Below are positions 56,171 to 64,000 of a stretch of 64,000 nucleotides of DNA, one piece after another. Origin of the DNA: Halomontanus rarus (GTDB taxonomy: Archaea > Halobacteriota > Halobacteria > Halobacteriales > Natrialbaceae); the NCBI RefSeq assembly GCF_017357405.1, contig NZ_CP071597.1, positions 2,976,001-3,040,000 on the forward strand. Direction: 5' to 3'. A program made the translations under genes and the position numbers. The notes below the pieces were generated by a model. That model made no database searches. It saw only the letters and a list, made by a program, of their open reading frames with translations, and was not told the origin of the DNA. Each line of letters opens with the position of its first letter. The first letter of the stretch is position 1.

Positions 56171-56524
56171 CTACAGACCGTCGAGCACCGCGAGTTCGAG
56201 GTGTGACTCAAGGTTCGGCGCCATCGACCGCAACTCGACGGTCTCTGCGTTCGGATCGTACCGGACGACCTGTGTATCGACCAGTTTCGGGAGGTGCCTG
56301 TGGTGGAGTCCGGTGCAGATCCGTTCGACGCGATCGTAGGTCGGGTCCCCCTCCCGGAGGGCGATCTGTTCGGCGAGTTCGGCGATCGGAACAGCACCGA
56401 CCTTCTGAGAGAGGTAATGCAGCGCGTACCGTCGTCGCTGGTCCAGTAACAGCTCGAATACCGTGTTCGCGGGAAGTATATCCGTGTTGCCTGGTGTTTT
56501 CACATCCGCGGTATCTGTCTTCAT
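56171..56524 (-). CDS. HTH-domain protein (DUF7344-like winged helix)
   Basis: 117 residues. The core VFELLLDQRRRYALHYLSQK, AVPIAELAEQIALRE and YDRVERICTGLHHRHLPKLV is the pattern of the ArsR-like winged-helix domain that is very common in haloarchaea, often as stand-alone regulators. The short tail ends near NLESHLELAVLDGL. Target genes are unknown. The region upstream (56580-56690) is AT-rich and probably holds its promoter. Confidence 0.8.
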   Translation of the reverse strand: MKTDTADVKTPGNTDILPANTVFELLLDQRRRYALHYLSQKVGAVPIAELAEQIALREGDPTYDRVERICTGLHHRHLPKLVDTQVVRYDPNAETVELRSMAPNLESHLELAVLDGL

Positions 56525-56741
56525 AGTGTCCCGTACTCGGCTTACACGACTGCTGACGACTCGTCTCTCGAGATCGACTTCAGCGGAGTACGATTTCGAC
56601 TTTGATGAACACGAGCATAAACTTTTACTTACTATCGGTCAGAAATCGAAATATTCTTCGGAACCTTCTAATTACTGGGGCCAAAACAAGTGATATCTGA
56701 ATTTTGGGACGGTCTCGCCCCCACGATGTCACGATCCCCGA

Positions 56742-56957
56742 TCAGTCGTCGTTGAAGATCGTCTCCTCGCCGGCTTGCTCCGAACGTCGGTGAATCTCGA
56801 TGGTCCAGTTCGGAACGGTCGACGGTTCGGGTTCGATCTTCCACGTTCCGTCGACGCGCGCTCCCTTCGCGAACGCCTCGAGAACTAACGCCTCGAGGTC
56901 ACGCTCGAACGCGACAGTTGCCACACTCGCTTCGTGTATCTCTGTTTCCGTTCCCAT
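56742..56957 (-). CDS. Small haloarchaeal protein, function unknown
   Basis: 71 residues, MGTETEIHEASVATVAFERD at the start and a middle LVLEAFAKGARVDGTWKIEP, followed by VPNWTIEIHRR. It is acidic, soluble and compact, with a likely alpha-beta pattern. Small proteins of this type are widespread in haloarchaea; I do not recognise a function. Confidence 0.65.
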   Translation of the reverse strand: MGTETEIHEASVATVAFERDLEALVLEAFAKGARVDGTWKIEPEPSTVPNWTIEIHRRSEQAGEETIFNDD

Positions 56958-57117
56958 GGGTTACGACGTTGCACGCAGCACGTCCGCTTGCTCACGTCTG
57001 ACACATCCATAGCAAGCGTCGGTAATAACGTCGCTGTCGGCTCTCCGTGAGAGTACGCTCACCTGACGGGAGAAATCCGGGAACGACGAGTCCCTCCCGT
57101 GCTCGAGTCGCCGACGA

Positions 57118-59784
57118 TCAGCCGACGATCACGACCGCCGACTCAGTCTCGAGCATCTCACCGTCGCCCGAGTAACTGCGCTCGAGTTCGACCTCGAAGA
57201 GGTCCTCGGCGAGTTCTTCACCCGCGACGCGGAGGACGCCGGCCTCGTCGTCGATCTCGTACTCGCCGCTCTCGATTCCGCCGTCGATCTCGCCGACCTT
57301 CGAGCCGTACTTGGGTCCGAGCGTCGAGTAGTCGAGGTCGATCGAGGCGACCTCGGTCGTGATCTCCGGGGGCTCCGCCAAGACCTCGAGGTCGGCGACG
57401 TGCATCACGTCCCGAATCGCGTCCTCGAAGCCGTCGATCTCTCCGTGGACCGCCACCGACTCGAGGTCGGCGTTCAGCGGCAGCTGATTCTCGCTCTTGT
57501 ACCGGCGCAGCGCCGAGATGACCTCCATCGCCGTCTCGCCGGCTGCGAGGTCGGCCTCGTACCCCTGCGGTGCCGGCCAGTCGTCGGTGTGAATGCTCTC
57601 GAGGTCGGAGTTCGACTCCTCGCTCCGGGCGTACACCGCCTGCCAGATTTCCTCGGTCACGTGGGGCAGGTACGGCGCCCACAGCTGGAGGAAGGTCCGG
57701 TGAGCCGTTCGCAGGGCGTACTGCGTCGAGGGGCTGTCCTCGCGGGTCTTGGCGATCTCGAGGTAGTCGTCACAGAACGTGTTCCAGAAGAACGTCCGCA
57801 GGCGGTTGCGGGCCTTGGCGAACTCGTACTCCTCTAGGTGGTTCGTCAGGTCCTCGACCGCGGAGTCGAGTTCCGCCAGCAGCCAGCGGTCGATCGCCTC
57901 GAGTTCGTTCGGTTCGGCGGGGTCGGCGGGCGCGAGATTGTCGATCAGTTTCGAGGCGTTCCAGAGCTTTCGCAGCAGCTTCTCGCCGGCCGTGAGGTCT
58001 TTCTCCTGGTAGGGGAAGTCGTCGCCGACGGCGGCGCTGGCGGCCCAGAAGCGGATCGCGTCGACTGGGTACTCGTCGATCACCTCGTCGGGGGCGACGA
58101 CGTTGCCCCGCGATTTGGACATCTTCTCGCGGTTCTCGTCGAGGACGTGGCCGTTGATCAGCGTCGCGTCGAAGGGCACCTCGCCGGTGTGCTCGTAGCA
58201 CTTGACGATGGTGTGGAACAGCCAGAACGAGATGATGTCGTGGCCCTGCGGGCGCAGGTCGAAGGGGTAGAGTTCGGGGTGGTCCATCGTGAACTCCTCG
58301 CTCTCCGCGTCCCAGTCCCACCCCGCGTTGATCAGTGGCGTCAGCGAGGAGGTCGCCCAGGTGTCGAAGACGTCCTCCTCCGCCTCGAACTCCTCGCTCC
58401 CGCACTCCGGACACGCGTCGACCGGCGGCTCGTCAGAGAGCGGGTCCACGGGGAGCGACTCCCGCTCGGCCATGATCGGATGATCGCAGTCCGCGCAGTA
58501 CCACACCGGGAACGGGATCCCCGAATCGCGCTGGCGGGAGATCAGCCAGTCCCACTCGAGGCCCTCGATCCAGTGGCGGTACCTAGTGAACATCTTCTCG
58601 GGGTACCAGTCCATCTCCGCGCCGGCCTCGAGGTACTCCGCTTTGTGATCTAAGATCTCGACGTACCACTGCTTGGAGACGCGGTACTCGACGGGCGTGT
58701 CACAGCGTTCGTGGACGCCGACGTCGTGGACGATCTCGCGGCGGTCCCGCAAGTAGCCGGCATCTTCGAGGTCCTCGACGATGGCCTCGCGGGCCTCCTC
58801 GGTCGAGCGTCCCTCGTAGTCGCCGGCGAGGTCGGTCATCGTCGCGGTTTCGTCGATCGCGACGCGCAGGGGCAGGTCGTGGGCCTGGTACCACTCGATG
58901 TCCTTCTGGTCGCCGAAGGTACAGCACATGACGATGCCGCTGCCTTTCTCCATGTCGACGCGCTCGTCGGCGATGATCGGCACCTCGTGGCCGAAGATGG
59001 GGACGCGGGCCGTCTCGCCGACCAGGTCCTGGTTGTCCTCGTCCTCGGGGTGGACGAAGACGGAGACGCAGGCTGGGATGAGCTCCGGTCGCGTCGTGGA
59101 GATGACGAACTCCTCGCGAGGCGGATCCTCGCCGGCGACCTCGAACGCGACGTCGTTGAAGTGCGAGTGGCGCTCGTCGTCTTCGGTCTCGACCTGCGAG
59201 ATGGCGGTCTCGCACTCCGGACACCAGATCGCGGGCGCTTTCTTGCGGTACTCTCGGCCCTTCTCGTAGAGGTCGAGAAAGGAGAGCTGGGAGATCCGCT
59301 GGACGCGGGGCTCGATCGTCTTGTAGGTGTGGTTCCAGTCGATCGAACAACCCAGTCCCTGCATCTTCTCGGTGAAAGAGTTCTCGTACTCTTCACAGAC
59401 TTCACGACAGAGCCGCTGGAACTCGCGACGCTCGTAGTCCTGGTGGCGGATGTCGAGATCCTCTTCGGTCAGGCGCTCGGAGGCGATCCCGTTGTCGTCG
59501 TAGCCGAAGGGAAACAGCACTTCGCCGTCGTGCATCCGGTTGAAGCGGGCCGCGAAGTCCTGGAGCGTGTGGCCGTAGAGGTGGCCCATGTGGAGGCTCC
59601 CCGAGACCGTCGGCGGCGGTGTGTCGATCGCGTAGGTCGTGTTGGGATCCGTCTCTTCGGTCCCCTCGTAGGCGTAGACCTCCTCGTCGACCCACCGCTC
59701 TTGCCACTTGGCTTCGATCGCCTCGGGGTCGTAGCCGCCCTCGAGGTTGGCCGCTCGCTCGGATTCGGGCGTATCCATGCTCAT
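57118..59784 (-). CDS. valS: Valyl-tRNA synthetase
   Basis: 888 residues, normal for archaeal ValRS. The class I signatures are HMGH (65-68, in GSLHMGHLYGHT) and KMSKS (554-558, in REKMSKSRGN). The editing domain sits between them (ISTTRPELIPACVSVFVHPE). WPEPQGY-like and C-terminal anticodon-binding and coiled segments follow. It charges tRNA-Val and hydrolyses Thr-tRNA-Val. Either of two Met codons two residues apart (59784, 59778) could be the start. It is monocistronic. Confidence 0.97.
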   Translation of the reverse strand: MSMDTPESERAANLEGGYDPEAIEAKWQERWVDEEVYAYEGTEETDPNTTYAIDTPPPTVSGSLHMGHLYGHTLQDFAARFNRMHDGEVLFPFGYDDNGIASERLTEEDLDIRHQDYERREFQRLCREVCEEYENSFTEKMQGLGCSIDWNHTYKTIEPRVQRISQLSFLDLYEKGREYRKKAPAIWCPECETAISQVETEDDERHSHFNDVAFEVAGEDPPREEFVISTTRPELIPACVSVFVHPEDEDNQDLVGETARVPIFGHEVPIIADERVDMEKGSGIVMCCTFGDQKDIEWYQAHDLPLRVAIDETATMTDLAGDYEGRSTEEAREAIVEDLEDAGYLRDRREIVHDVGVHERCDTPVEYRVSKQWYVEILDHKAEYLEAGAEMDWYPEKMFTRYRHWIEGLEWDWLISRQRDSGIPFPVWYCADCDHPIMAERESLPVDPLSDEPPVDACPECGSEEFEAEEDVFDTWATSSLTPLINAGWDWDAESEEFTMDHPELYPFDLRPQGHDIISFWLFHTIVKCYEHTGEVPFDATLINGHVLDENREKMSKSRGNVVAPDEVIDEYPVDAIRFWAASAAVGDDFPYQEKDLTAGEKLLRKLWNASKLIDNLAPADPAEPNELEAIDRWLLAELDSAVEDLTNHLEEYEFAKARNRLRTFFWNTFCDDYLEIAKTREDSPSTQYALRTAHRTFLQLWAPYLPHVTEEIWQAVYARSEESNSDLESIHTDDWPAPQGYEADLAAGETAMEVISALRRYKSENQLPLNADLESVAVHGEIDGFEDAIRDVMHVADLEVLAEPPEITTEVASIDLDYSTLGPKYGSKVGEIDGGIESGEYEIDDEAGVLRVAGEELAEDLFEVELERSYSGDGEMLETESAVVIVG

Positions 59785-60090
59785 GCTCTCACCGCCCGTC
59801 GCGGGCGTCGATACTGGGTCGTCGTCGGTCGGCAGTGTCTGTCGGACATTGGTGTGGTGATACCGGTCGTTGCTCGGTCAATACTGGTCGGCTACAATAC
59901 ATCCGTCGAAACGGTGTGGCAATGCGGGGCTATGGGGCCCCTACGAAAACGGTGCCGCGAGGGCTGTCGAAACGCGTCGCGACGGGCTCGGTCATACCTA
60001 CTGGTTCTCTCGGCGACCGTGTTATGTGTTTCGTGTTTCGTGTTTCGCGTTTCGTGTTTCGTGTTTCGTCGGCGTCTCGAACGGCCAATC
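59785..60090. other. Intergenic region with heptamer repeat
   Basis: About 306 bases upstream of valS and downstream of the minus-strand gene ending at 60091. It has AT-richer segments around 59876-59905 that may hold the valS promoter and the heptamer repeat at 60026-60067. I see no coding sequence. Confidence 0.5.
60026..60067. repeat. GTGTTTC heptanucleotide tandem repeat
   Basis: Six consecutive GTGTTTC units, the fourth with one change (GCGTTTC). It begins 24 bases beyond the stop of the 60091-60735 gene on the minus strand. A T-rich strand in this position might contribute to 3' end formation. Confidence 0.85.
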
Positions 60091-60735
60091 TTAGTCCCCG
60101 TTCGCGCTCACGTTGAGGACCGCACGCGACGCCGTCGGATAGCGCACCTCGGCCTCGAGGTAGGCAGCCAACCGATCGACGTGGTCGCGGTCGGAGCCGT
60201 CGTCCGCGAGTCGGAGCCTAATCCGGTCGTGGTTCGCGACGTCGCGTCCGCCTTCGATCACCAGCGAAAACAGCTCTCGGGGGGTGACCAGCTCCCCCGC
60301 CGCGATTCGGTCGTCGATCCCCTCGAGGGTCGTGTTCACTGTCGTCTCGACGTCGAAGCCCACGTCGACCGTGACGTTCGTCGACGACCGTTCGACGGCG
60401 TAGGCCTCTTCGGCGCTTCTGACCGCCGGAACGAGGACGCGCTCGAAGTCGATTCCCTGCTCTTTGAGTCCGATGTACGCGAACGCGAGCGTCGCCGTGA
60501 GTCCGTCGACGAACGCCTCGTCGGTTCTCGCTTGCTCGAAGATTTGCTCGCGGTCCGTCGGCTCGAGGGAGTGCACAAGCAGGTCGAAGTCGACGATCCC
60601 GTCGGTGATTCGCCGTCGAATCCGCGCCTCGGCGTTTCGCTTCGATTGCTCGTGGCTCATCTCGCGCTCGTCGAGTAAGTACTCCCGGTCGGCGGTCGAG
60701 AGGAGCCCCCGATCGCGGTCTGTATCGGTATTCAT
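60091..60735 (-). CDS. Haloarchaeal conserved protein, function unknown
   Basis: 214 residues from the ATG at 60735 (MNTDTDRDRGLLSTADREYL). The N-terminal RGLLSTADREYLLDEREMS and the following basic EQSKRNAEARIRRRITDGIV are a pattern I associate with haloarchaeal domain proteins of unknown function, sometimes with DNA-binding character. The rest is acidic and helical with no membrane segment. It diverges from the RND transporter gene. Confidence 0.7.
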   Translation of the reverse strand: MNTDTDRDRGLLSTADREYLLDEREMSHEQSKRNAEARIRRRITDGIVDFDLLVHSLEPTDREQIFEQARTDEAFVDGLTATLAFAYIGLKEQGIDFERVLVPAVRSAEEAYAVERSSTNVTVDVGFDVETTVNTTLEGIDDRIAAGELVTPRELFSLVIEGGRDVANHDRIRLRLADDGSDRDHVDRLAAYLEAEVRYPTASRAVLNVSANGD

Positions 60736-60968
60736 AATCGGATATGGATTATACGACATCGGATTCCACCGCAACTGGTATCAACTTATGGATTCGATCG
60801 ACGGCCGATGACGTTTCTCGCGTGCGCCGGTCGTTCGTCGCCGGACTCGAGTCGAACGCCCGGGTTTCCGTTTCCCCGTCGATCGCCGACCGTCGCACCC
60901 TCGACGACCACGACTGTGATGAGAGTGAGACGGCGGACGAACACGCGATCGAGGAGGGATCGCTCTCG

Positions 60969-63647
60969 ATGACGGACGGCCTCGCCGACCGGTACGCCGA
61001 GACGATCGTCTCGCGGAGTCGCCTCGTGATCGTCTGTTTACTTCTCGTGACGCTCGTCGTCGGTGCCGGTGCGATCGTCGGCGACAACGAGGAGGGCGAG
61101 ATCGGACAGTTCGAGACCGACTCACCCGAGACCGCCGCTCTCGAGGAGATCGAAGCGACCTACGGGACCGACGATGCCCTCGTCGCGCAGATCGTCGTCA
61201 GAGACGAGCGTGGGGAGGACGGGGACAGCGGGGACGAGACTGAGAACGAAAACGAGAGCAGTAACGTCCTCACGCGCGAGTCGCTCCTCGAGAGCCTCGC
61301 CCTCCAGCAAGCGGTCCGCGAAAACGAGACGCTGAACGCCACGGTCGACTCGTTCGTCGGCATCGAGAACGTGGTCGCGACGGGCGCCGTCTTCGAGGAC
61401 CGGGCGGCAGCCGACGGGCCGCCGGACACTGACGCGCCGACGCTCGACGAGCAGATCGAGGCGCTCGAGTCGCGGTCGGACGCGGAGGTCGAGGAGTTGC
61501 TGGCGACGGTGCTCGATCCGGACGCGGAGTTTCAGGGAGTAGACGAAGACCCCACCGAGTTCCTTCCCACCGACTACGAACCCGGTTCGACGACCGCCGA
61601 CGCGCGAATCACCTTCCTCTTCCAGGTCGACGAGAGCGGACCCGACGAGGAGCCACAGGCGGCCTACGACGCACAGGTCGCGATCGACTCGATGGTCGAC
61701 GAGCGGTTCGGCGCAGGGAATCCCGACCTGGACGGCGACGCCTTCGTCTTCGGTCAGGGGATCACCGACGCGGCCTCGAGCAGCGCCGTCGGCGACAGTT
61801 TCGCGATCATCACGCCGGTCGCGCTCGTCCTGATCCTCTTCGTCTTCGCCGTCACCTACCGGGACGTCGCCGACGTTCTCGTCGGACTGTTCGGGATCGG
61901 CGTCGTCATGGCCTGGCTCGCCGGTATTCTCGGCTGGCTCGAGATCCCGACGAGCCAACTGCTCATCGCCGTTCCCTTCCTCTTGATCGGGTTGAGTATC
62001 GACTACTCGCTGCACGTCGTGATGCGCTTTCGCGAGGCTCGACAGGGGACCCTCGAGGACGACTTCGGAGCGAGGGAAACGGGAACGGACACCGCGACGG
62101 CGACCGACGGCGAGGGTGACGCCGACGTCGGCTTGCGAGACGTCCGCGGGGGCATGCGCGTCGGCCTCGCTAGCGTCGTACTCGCGCTCGCGGCGGCGAC
62201 GTTCTCGACCGGCGTCGGTTTCCTCTCGAACGTCGTGAGTCCGCTGGCTGCGGTTCAGGACTTCGCGATCCTGTGTGCCGGCGGTATCGTCGCCACGTTC
62301 GTCGTCTTCGGCGCGCTCGTCCCCGCGGTCAAAGTCGAGGTTGACGACCTGCTCGAGGGTCGGTTCGGTCGAGACCGACAGCTCCCACCGTTCGGCGGCG
62401 CGGGAGTCGTAAATCGTCTCCTCGCGGGCGGGGCCACGCTCGTTCGCCGAGCGCCGCTGGCCGTCGTCGTCGTCGCCGTTCTCCTCGCCGTAGGCGGGGC
62501 CTACGGCGCGACGGGCATCGATACGGAGTTCAACCAGGCGGACTTCCTGCCCGAGGACGCCCCCGAGTGGGCGAAGTCCCTTCCCGGCCCGCTGGCCCCG
62601 AACACGTACACGATCAGCGACGACGTCGCCTACCTCGGCGAGAACTTTCAGGAGCGGGGTGAAGGAACCCAAACACAGGTGCTCCTTCGGGGCGAGGTCA
62701 CCGACCCCGCGACGCTCGTCGCGCTCGAGGACGCCGCGGCTTCCGTCGGAGACGGGACGATCACCCGTCGAGCCGACGGCGACCCGGCAATCGAGAGTCC
62801 GCGGTCGGTCCTGTTGTCGGCGGCCGCCGAGAACGACACCGTCGCCGCCGCCCTCGAGGAGCGCGACACGTCCGGTAACGAGCTACCCGACGAGGATCTC
62901 GCCGGTCTCTACGACGTGCTCTTCGAGGCCGATTCGGAGGCGGCGTCGGAGGTGCTCTATCGAACCGACTCTGGGGGGTACGAATCCGCCCGACTCCTCG
63001 TCAGCGTCCGCGGCGACGCGGCCGCACAGGACGTCGCCACCGACTCGAGGGCGCTCGCCGAGCGGATCGAATCCGGCGCCCCCGTTACGGCCGTCGCGAC
63101 CGGCGGGCCCGTCGTCACGGCGGTGGTCCAGGACGCGCTGCTCGAGACGCTCGTAGAGGCGTTCGTCGTCACGCTCGTCGTGATCCTCACCTTTCTCACG
63201 CTCCTGTACTGGCGTCGCTACGGCGCGCCCAGTCTCGGCGTGCTCACACTCGTACCCGTCGTCGCGGCGCTGTGTTGGCTGCTCGGGACCATGGCGGTCC
63301 TCGACATCCCGTTCAACAGCGAGACGGCCGTCATCACCAGCCTCGCGATCGGCCTCGGCGTCGACTACAGCATTCACGTCAGCGAACGGTTCGTGAGCGA
63401 ACGCGAGCGCACCGACGATCTCGAGCGGGCGCTGACGGCGACGGTGACGGGAACCGGCGGCGCGTTGCTGGGGAGTGCGGCGACGACGACTGCCGGCTTC
63501 GGCGTCCTCGCGCTCGCGCTCGCGCCGCCGCTCCAGCGGTTCGGTCTGGTGACGGGGTTGAGCATCGTCTTCGCGTTCGCGGCCTGTCTCACCGTGCTGC
63601 CGTGTCTGCTCGTGCTGCGCGAACGCCTCTCCCGGCGTGTGACGTAA
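60969..63647 (+). CDS. RND superfamily (MMPL-type) exporter
   Basis: 892 residues from the ATG at 60969 (MTDGLADRYAETIVSRSRLV). The frame is open to 60744, but that part is Ser/Arg/Asp-rich and no homologous fold is visible there. Two similar halves each have one leading helix (LVIVCLLLVTLVVGAGAIV), a large extracellular domain and five helices; the first half has AVPFLLIGLSIDYSLHVVMRF and the second AVITSLAIGLGVDYSIHVSERF. The total is about 12 helices. MMPL proteins export lipids, hopanoid-like compounds or peptides using ion gradients; in haloarchaea the cargo is unknown. A hydrophilic ETGTDTATATDGEGDADVG insert lies in the cytoplasmic loop. Confidence 0.9.
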   Translation: MTDGLADRYAETIVSRSRLVIVCLLLVTLVVGAGAIVGDNEEGEIGQFETDSPETAALEEIEATYGTDDALVAQIVVRDERGEDGDSGDETENENESSNVLTRESLLESLALQQAVRENETLNATVDSFVGIENVVATGAVFEDRAAADGPPDTDAPTLDEQIEALESRSDAEVEELLATVLDPDAEFQGVDEDPTEFLPTDYEPGSTTADARITFLFQVDESGPDEEPQAAYDAQVAIDSMVDERFGAGNPDLDGDAFVFGQGITDAASSSAVGDSFAIITPVALVLILFVFAVTYRDVADVLVGLFGIGVVMAWLAGILGWLEIPTSQLLIAVPFLLIGLSIDYSLHVVMRFREARQGTLEDDFGARETGTDTATATDGEGDADVGLRDVRGGMRVGLASVVLALAAATFSTGVGFLSNVVSPLAAVQDFAILCAGGIVATFVVFGALVPAVKVEVDDLLEGRFGRDRQLPPFGGAGVVNRLLAGGATLVRRAPLAVVVVAVLLAVGGAYGATGIDTEFNQADFLPEDAPEWAKSLPGPLAPNTYTISDDVAYLGENFQERGEGTQTQVLLRGEVTDPATLVALEDAAASVGDGTITRRADGDPAIESPRSVLLSAAAENDTVAAALEERDTSGNELPDEDLAGLYDVLFEADSEAASEVLYRTDSGGYESARLLVSVRGDAAAQDVATDSRALAERIESGAPVTAVATGGPVVTAVVQDALLETLVEAFVVTLVVILTFLTLLYWRRYGAPSLGVLTLVPVVAALCWLLGTMAVLDIPFNSETAVITSLAIGLGVDYSIHVSERFVSERERTDDLERALTATVTGTGGALLGSAATTTAGFGVLALALAPPLQRFGLVTGLSIVFAFAACLTVLPCLLVLRERLSRRVT

Positions 63648-63738
63648 CCGTGTGAGGCCGCGACTCGTTCGGGCGACGGTCGCGACTCGCCGCTCGAGCG
63701 GCTCTCTCCTCGAAAAAACGAACCGCGAGTGACCGGCG

Positions 63739-63876
63739 TCAACACCCGGTCTCGAAGCAGGCCATGGTCGTGGCTCCTTCCTCGCCGAGGGCCATCGTCG
63801 TGACCATCGGAGCGGCGTTCGATCGTTCCTCGAGGTCCTCTACGAAGTGCACAGTGTCGTCGTCGTTCGAACTCAT
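63739..63876 (-). CDS. Putative graspetide-like (plesiocin-type) RiPP precursor peptide
   Basis: 45 codons, ATG at 63876 and TGA at 63739-63741. The peptide begins MSSNDDDTVHFVEDLEERSN, then AAPMV, and ends TTMALGEEGATTMACFETGC. TTMALGEE is an exact match to the TTxxxxEE core of plesiocin-type graspetides, where an ATP-grasp ligase joins Thr side chains to Glu side chains as esters. The second TTMA copy continues CFETGC, so it has one Glu and two Cys. The first about 24 residues would be the leader. The needed ATP-grasp gene is not in the window; it would lie to the right. It could also be an unrelated small protein. The AT-rich upstream DNA (63880-63960) contains several TATA-like stretches. 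Confidence 0.55.
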   Translation of the reverse strand: MSSNDDDTVHFVEDLEERSNAAPMVTTMALGEEGATTMACFETGC

Positions 63877-64000
63877 GCGGCCTACTATATTGTGGCACAC
63901 ACTATGAAAATTTATGAAGTGATAAAGTATATTGATACTGACTACTGGCGAACAATCAAAAATACATCTGGCGGTGACCGATGGAAGATTTGATGGAGTC
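63877..64000. other. AT-rich edge region upstream of the small peptide gene
   Basis: Composition drops sharply to AT-rich compared with the window. It holds candidate promoters on both strands (for example TATATTG, AAAAATACATC). A 25-30 codon plus-strand frame from 63904 and an ATG at 63981 that runs off the edge may start real genes but cannot be judged here. Confidence 0.4.

Noticed and set aside
60744..60968. 75-codon N-terminal extension of the RND transporter
   Set aside because: The extension is low-complexity, begins nine bases from the divergent gene's start and leaves no promoter space. The ATG at 60969 begins the normal RND N-terminus.
63904..63999. Short plus-strand AT-rich frame (MKIYEVIKYIDTDYWRTIKN) at the window edge
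   Set aside because: It stops after about 30 codons and its composition is not haloarchaeal. It could be part of something beyond the edge, but it cannot be supported here.

Overview
The window is a high-GC, Asp/Glu-biased chromosome segment from an extremely halophilic archaeon (class Halobacteria; a Natrialbales-type genome is a guess). Supporting signs are acidic proteins throughout, sn-glycerol-1-phosphate dehydrogenase (archaeal lipid backbone), a FolC-FolP fusion, HTH_10/bacterio-opsin-activator and HalOD1 proteins, twin-arginine lipoproteins, and AT-rich TATA elements 22-35 nt upstream of many start codons with little or no leader. I saw no rRNA, tRNA, CRISPR array or insertion sequence.

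Layout. 1-900: end of a membrane protein and an HTH_10 regulator. 1192-8255: a three-gene operon with overlapping ends encoding a Walker-A-less UvrD/AddB-like protein, an Fe-S RecB-type nuclease-fold protein with a degenerate active site, and an intact UvrD helicase-nuclease; it looks like an archaeal AddAB/AdnAB-type end-resection complex. 8329-12731: a flavodoxin-UbiA fusion, a Usp protein with a zinc ribbon, a Nudix hydrolase and ProS. 12990-22193: a large secreted cupredoxin/sugar-dehydrogenase protein, glutamate synthase and a KaiC-like HTR-type protein. 22319-31759: epimerase, methyltransferase, G1P dehydrogenase, an ABC exporter, an S9 peptidase, an acidic surface-type protein and a glycosyltransferase. 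32010-41000: HalOD1 protein, FolCP, Hsp20, small proteins, a Tat beta-propeller and CarB. 41169-47467: a PQQ-propeller lipoprotein, a run of haloarchaea-specific genes and an FAD oxidoreductase. 48057-56108: MFS transporter, polysaccharide deacetylase, protoporphyrinogen-oxidase-like protein, ThrB, PdxS and a DUF1405 membrane protein. 56171-63647: an HTH protein, ValS, an unknown protein and an RND/MMPL exporter. The last 260 bases hold a 45-residue gene that resembles a graspetide (omega-ester RiPP) precursor, followed by an AT-rich edge.

Most of the segment is ordinary core metabolism: amino acids (GltB, ThrB), pyrimidine/arginine (CarB), folate, PLP, two aminoacyl-tRNA synthetases and lipid synthesis. 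The unusual parts are the degenerate-subunit helicase-nuclease operon, several domain fusions, many short tandem repeats placed just beyond stop codons or in divergent promoter regions, and the possible RiPP precursor at the right edge, whose presumed maturation genes would lie outside the window.
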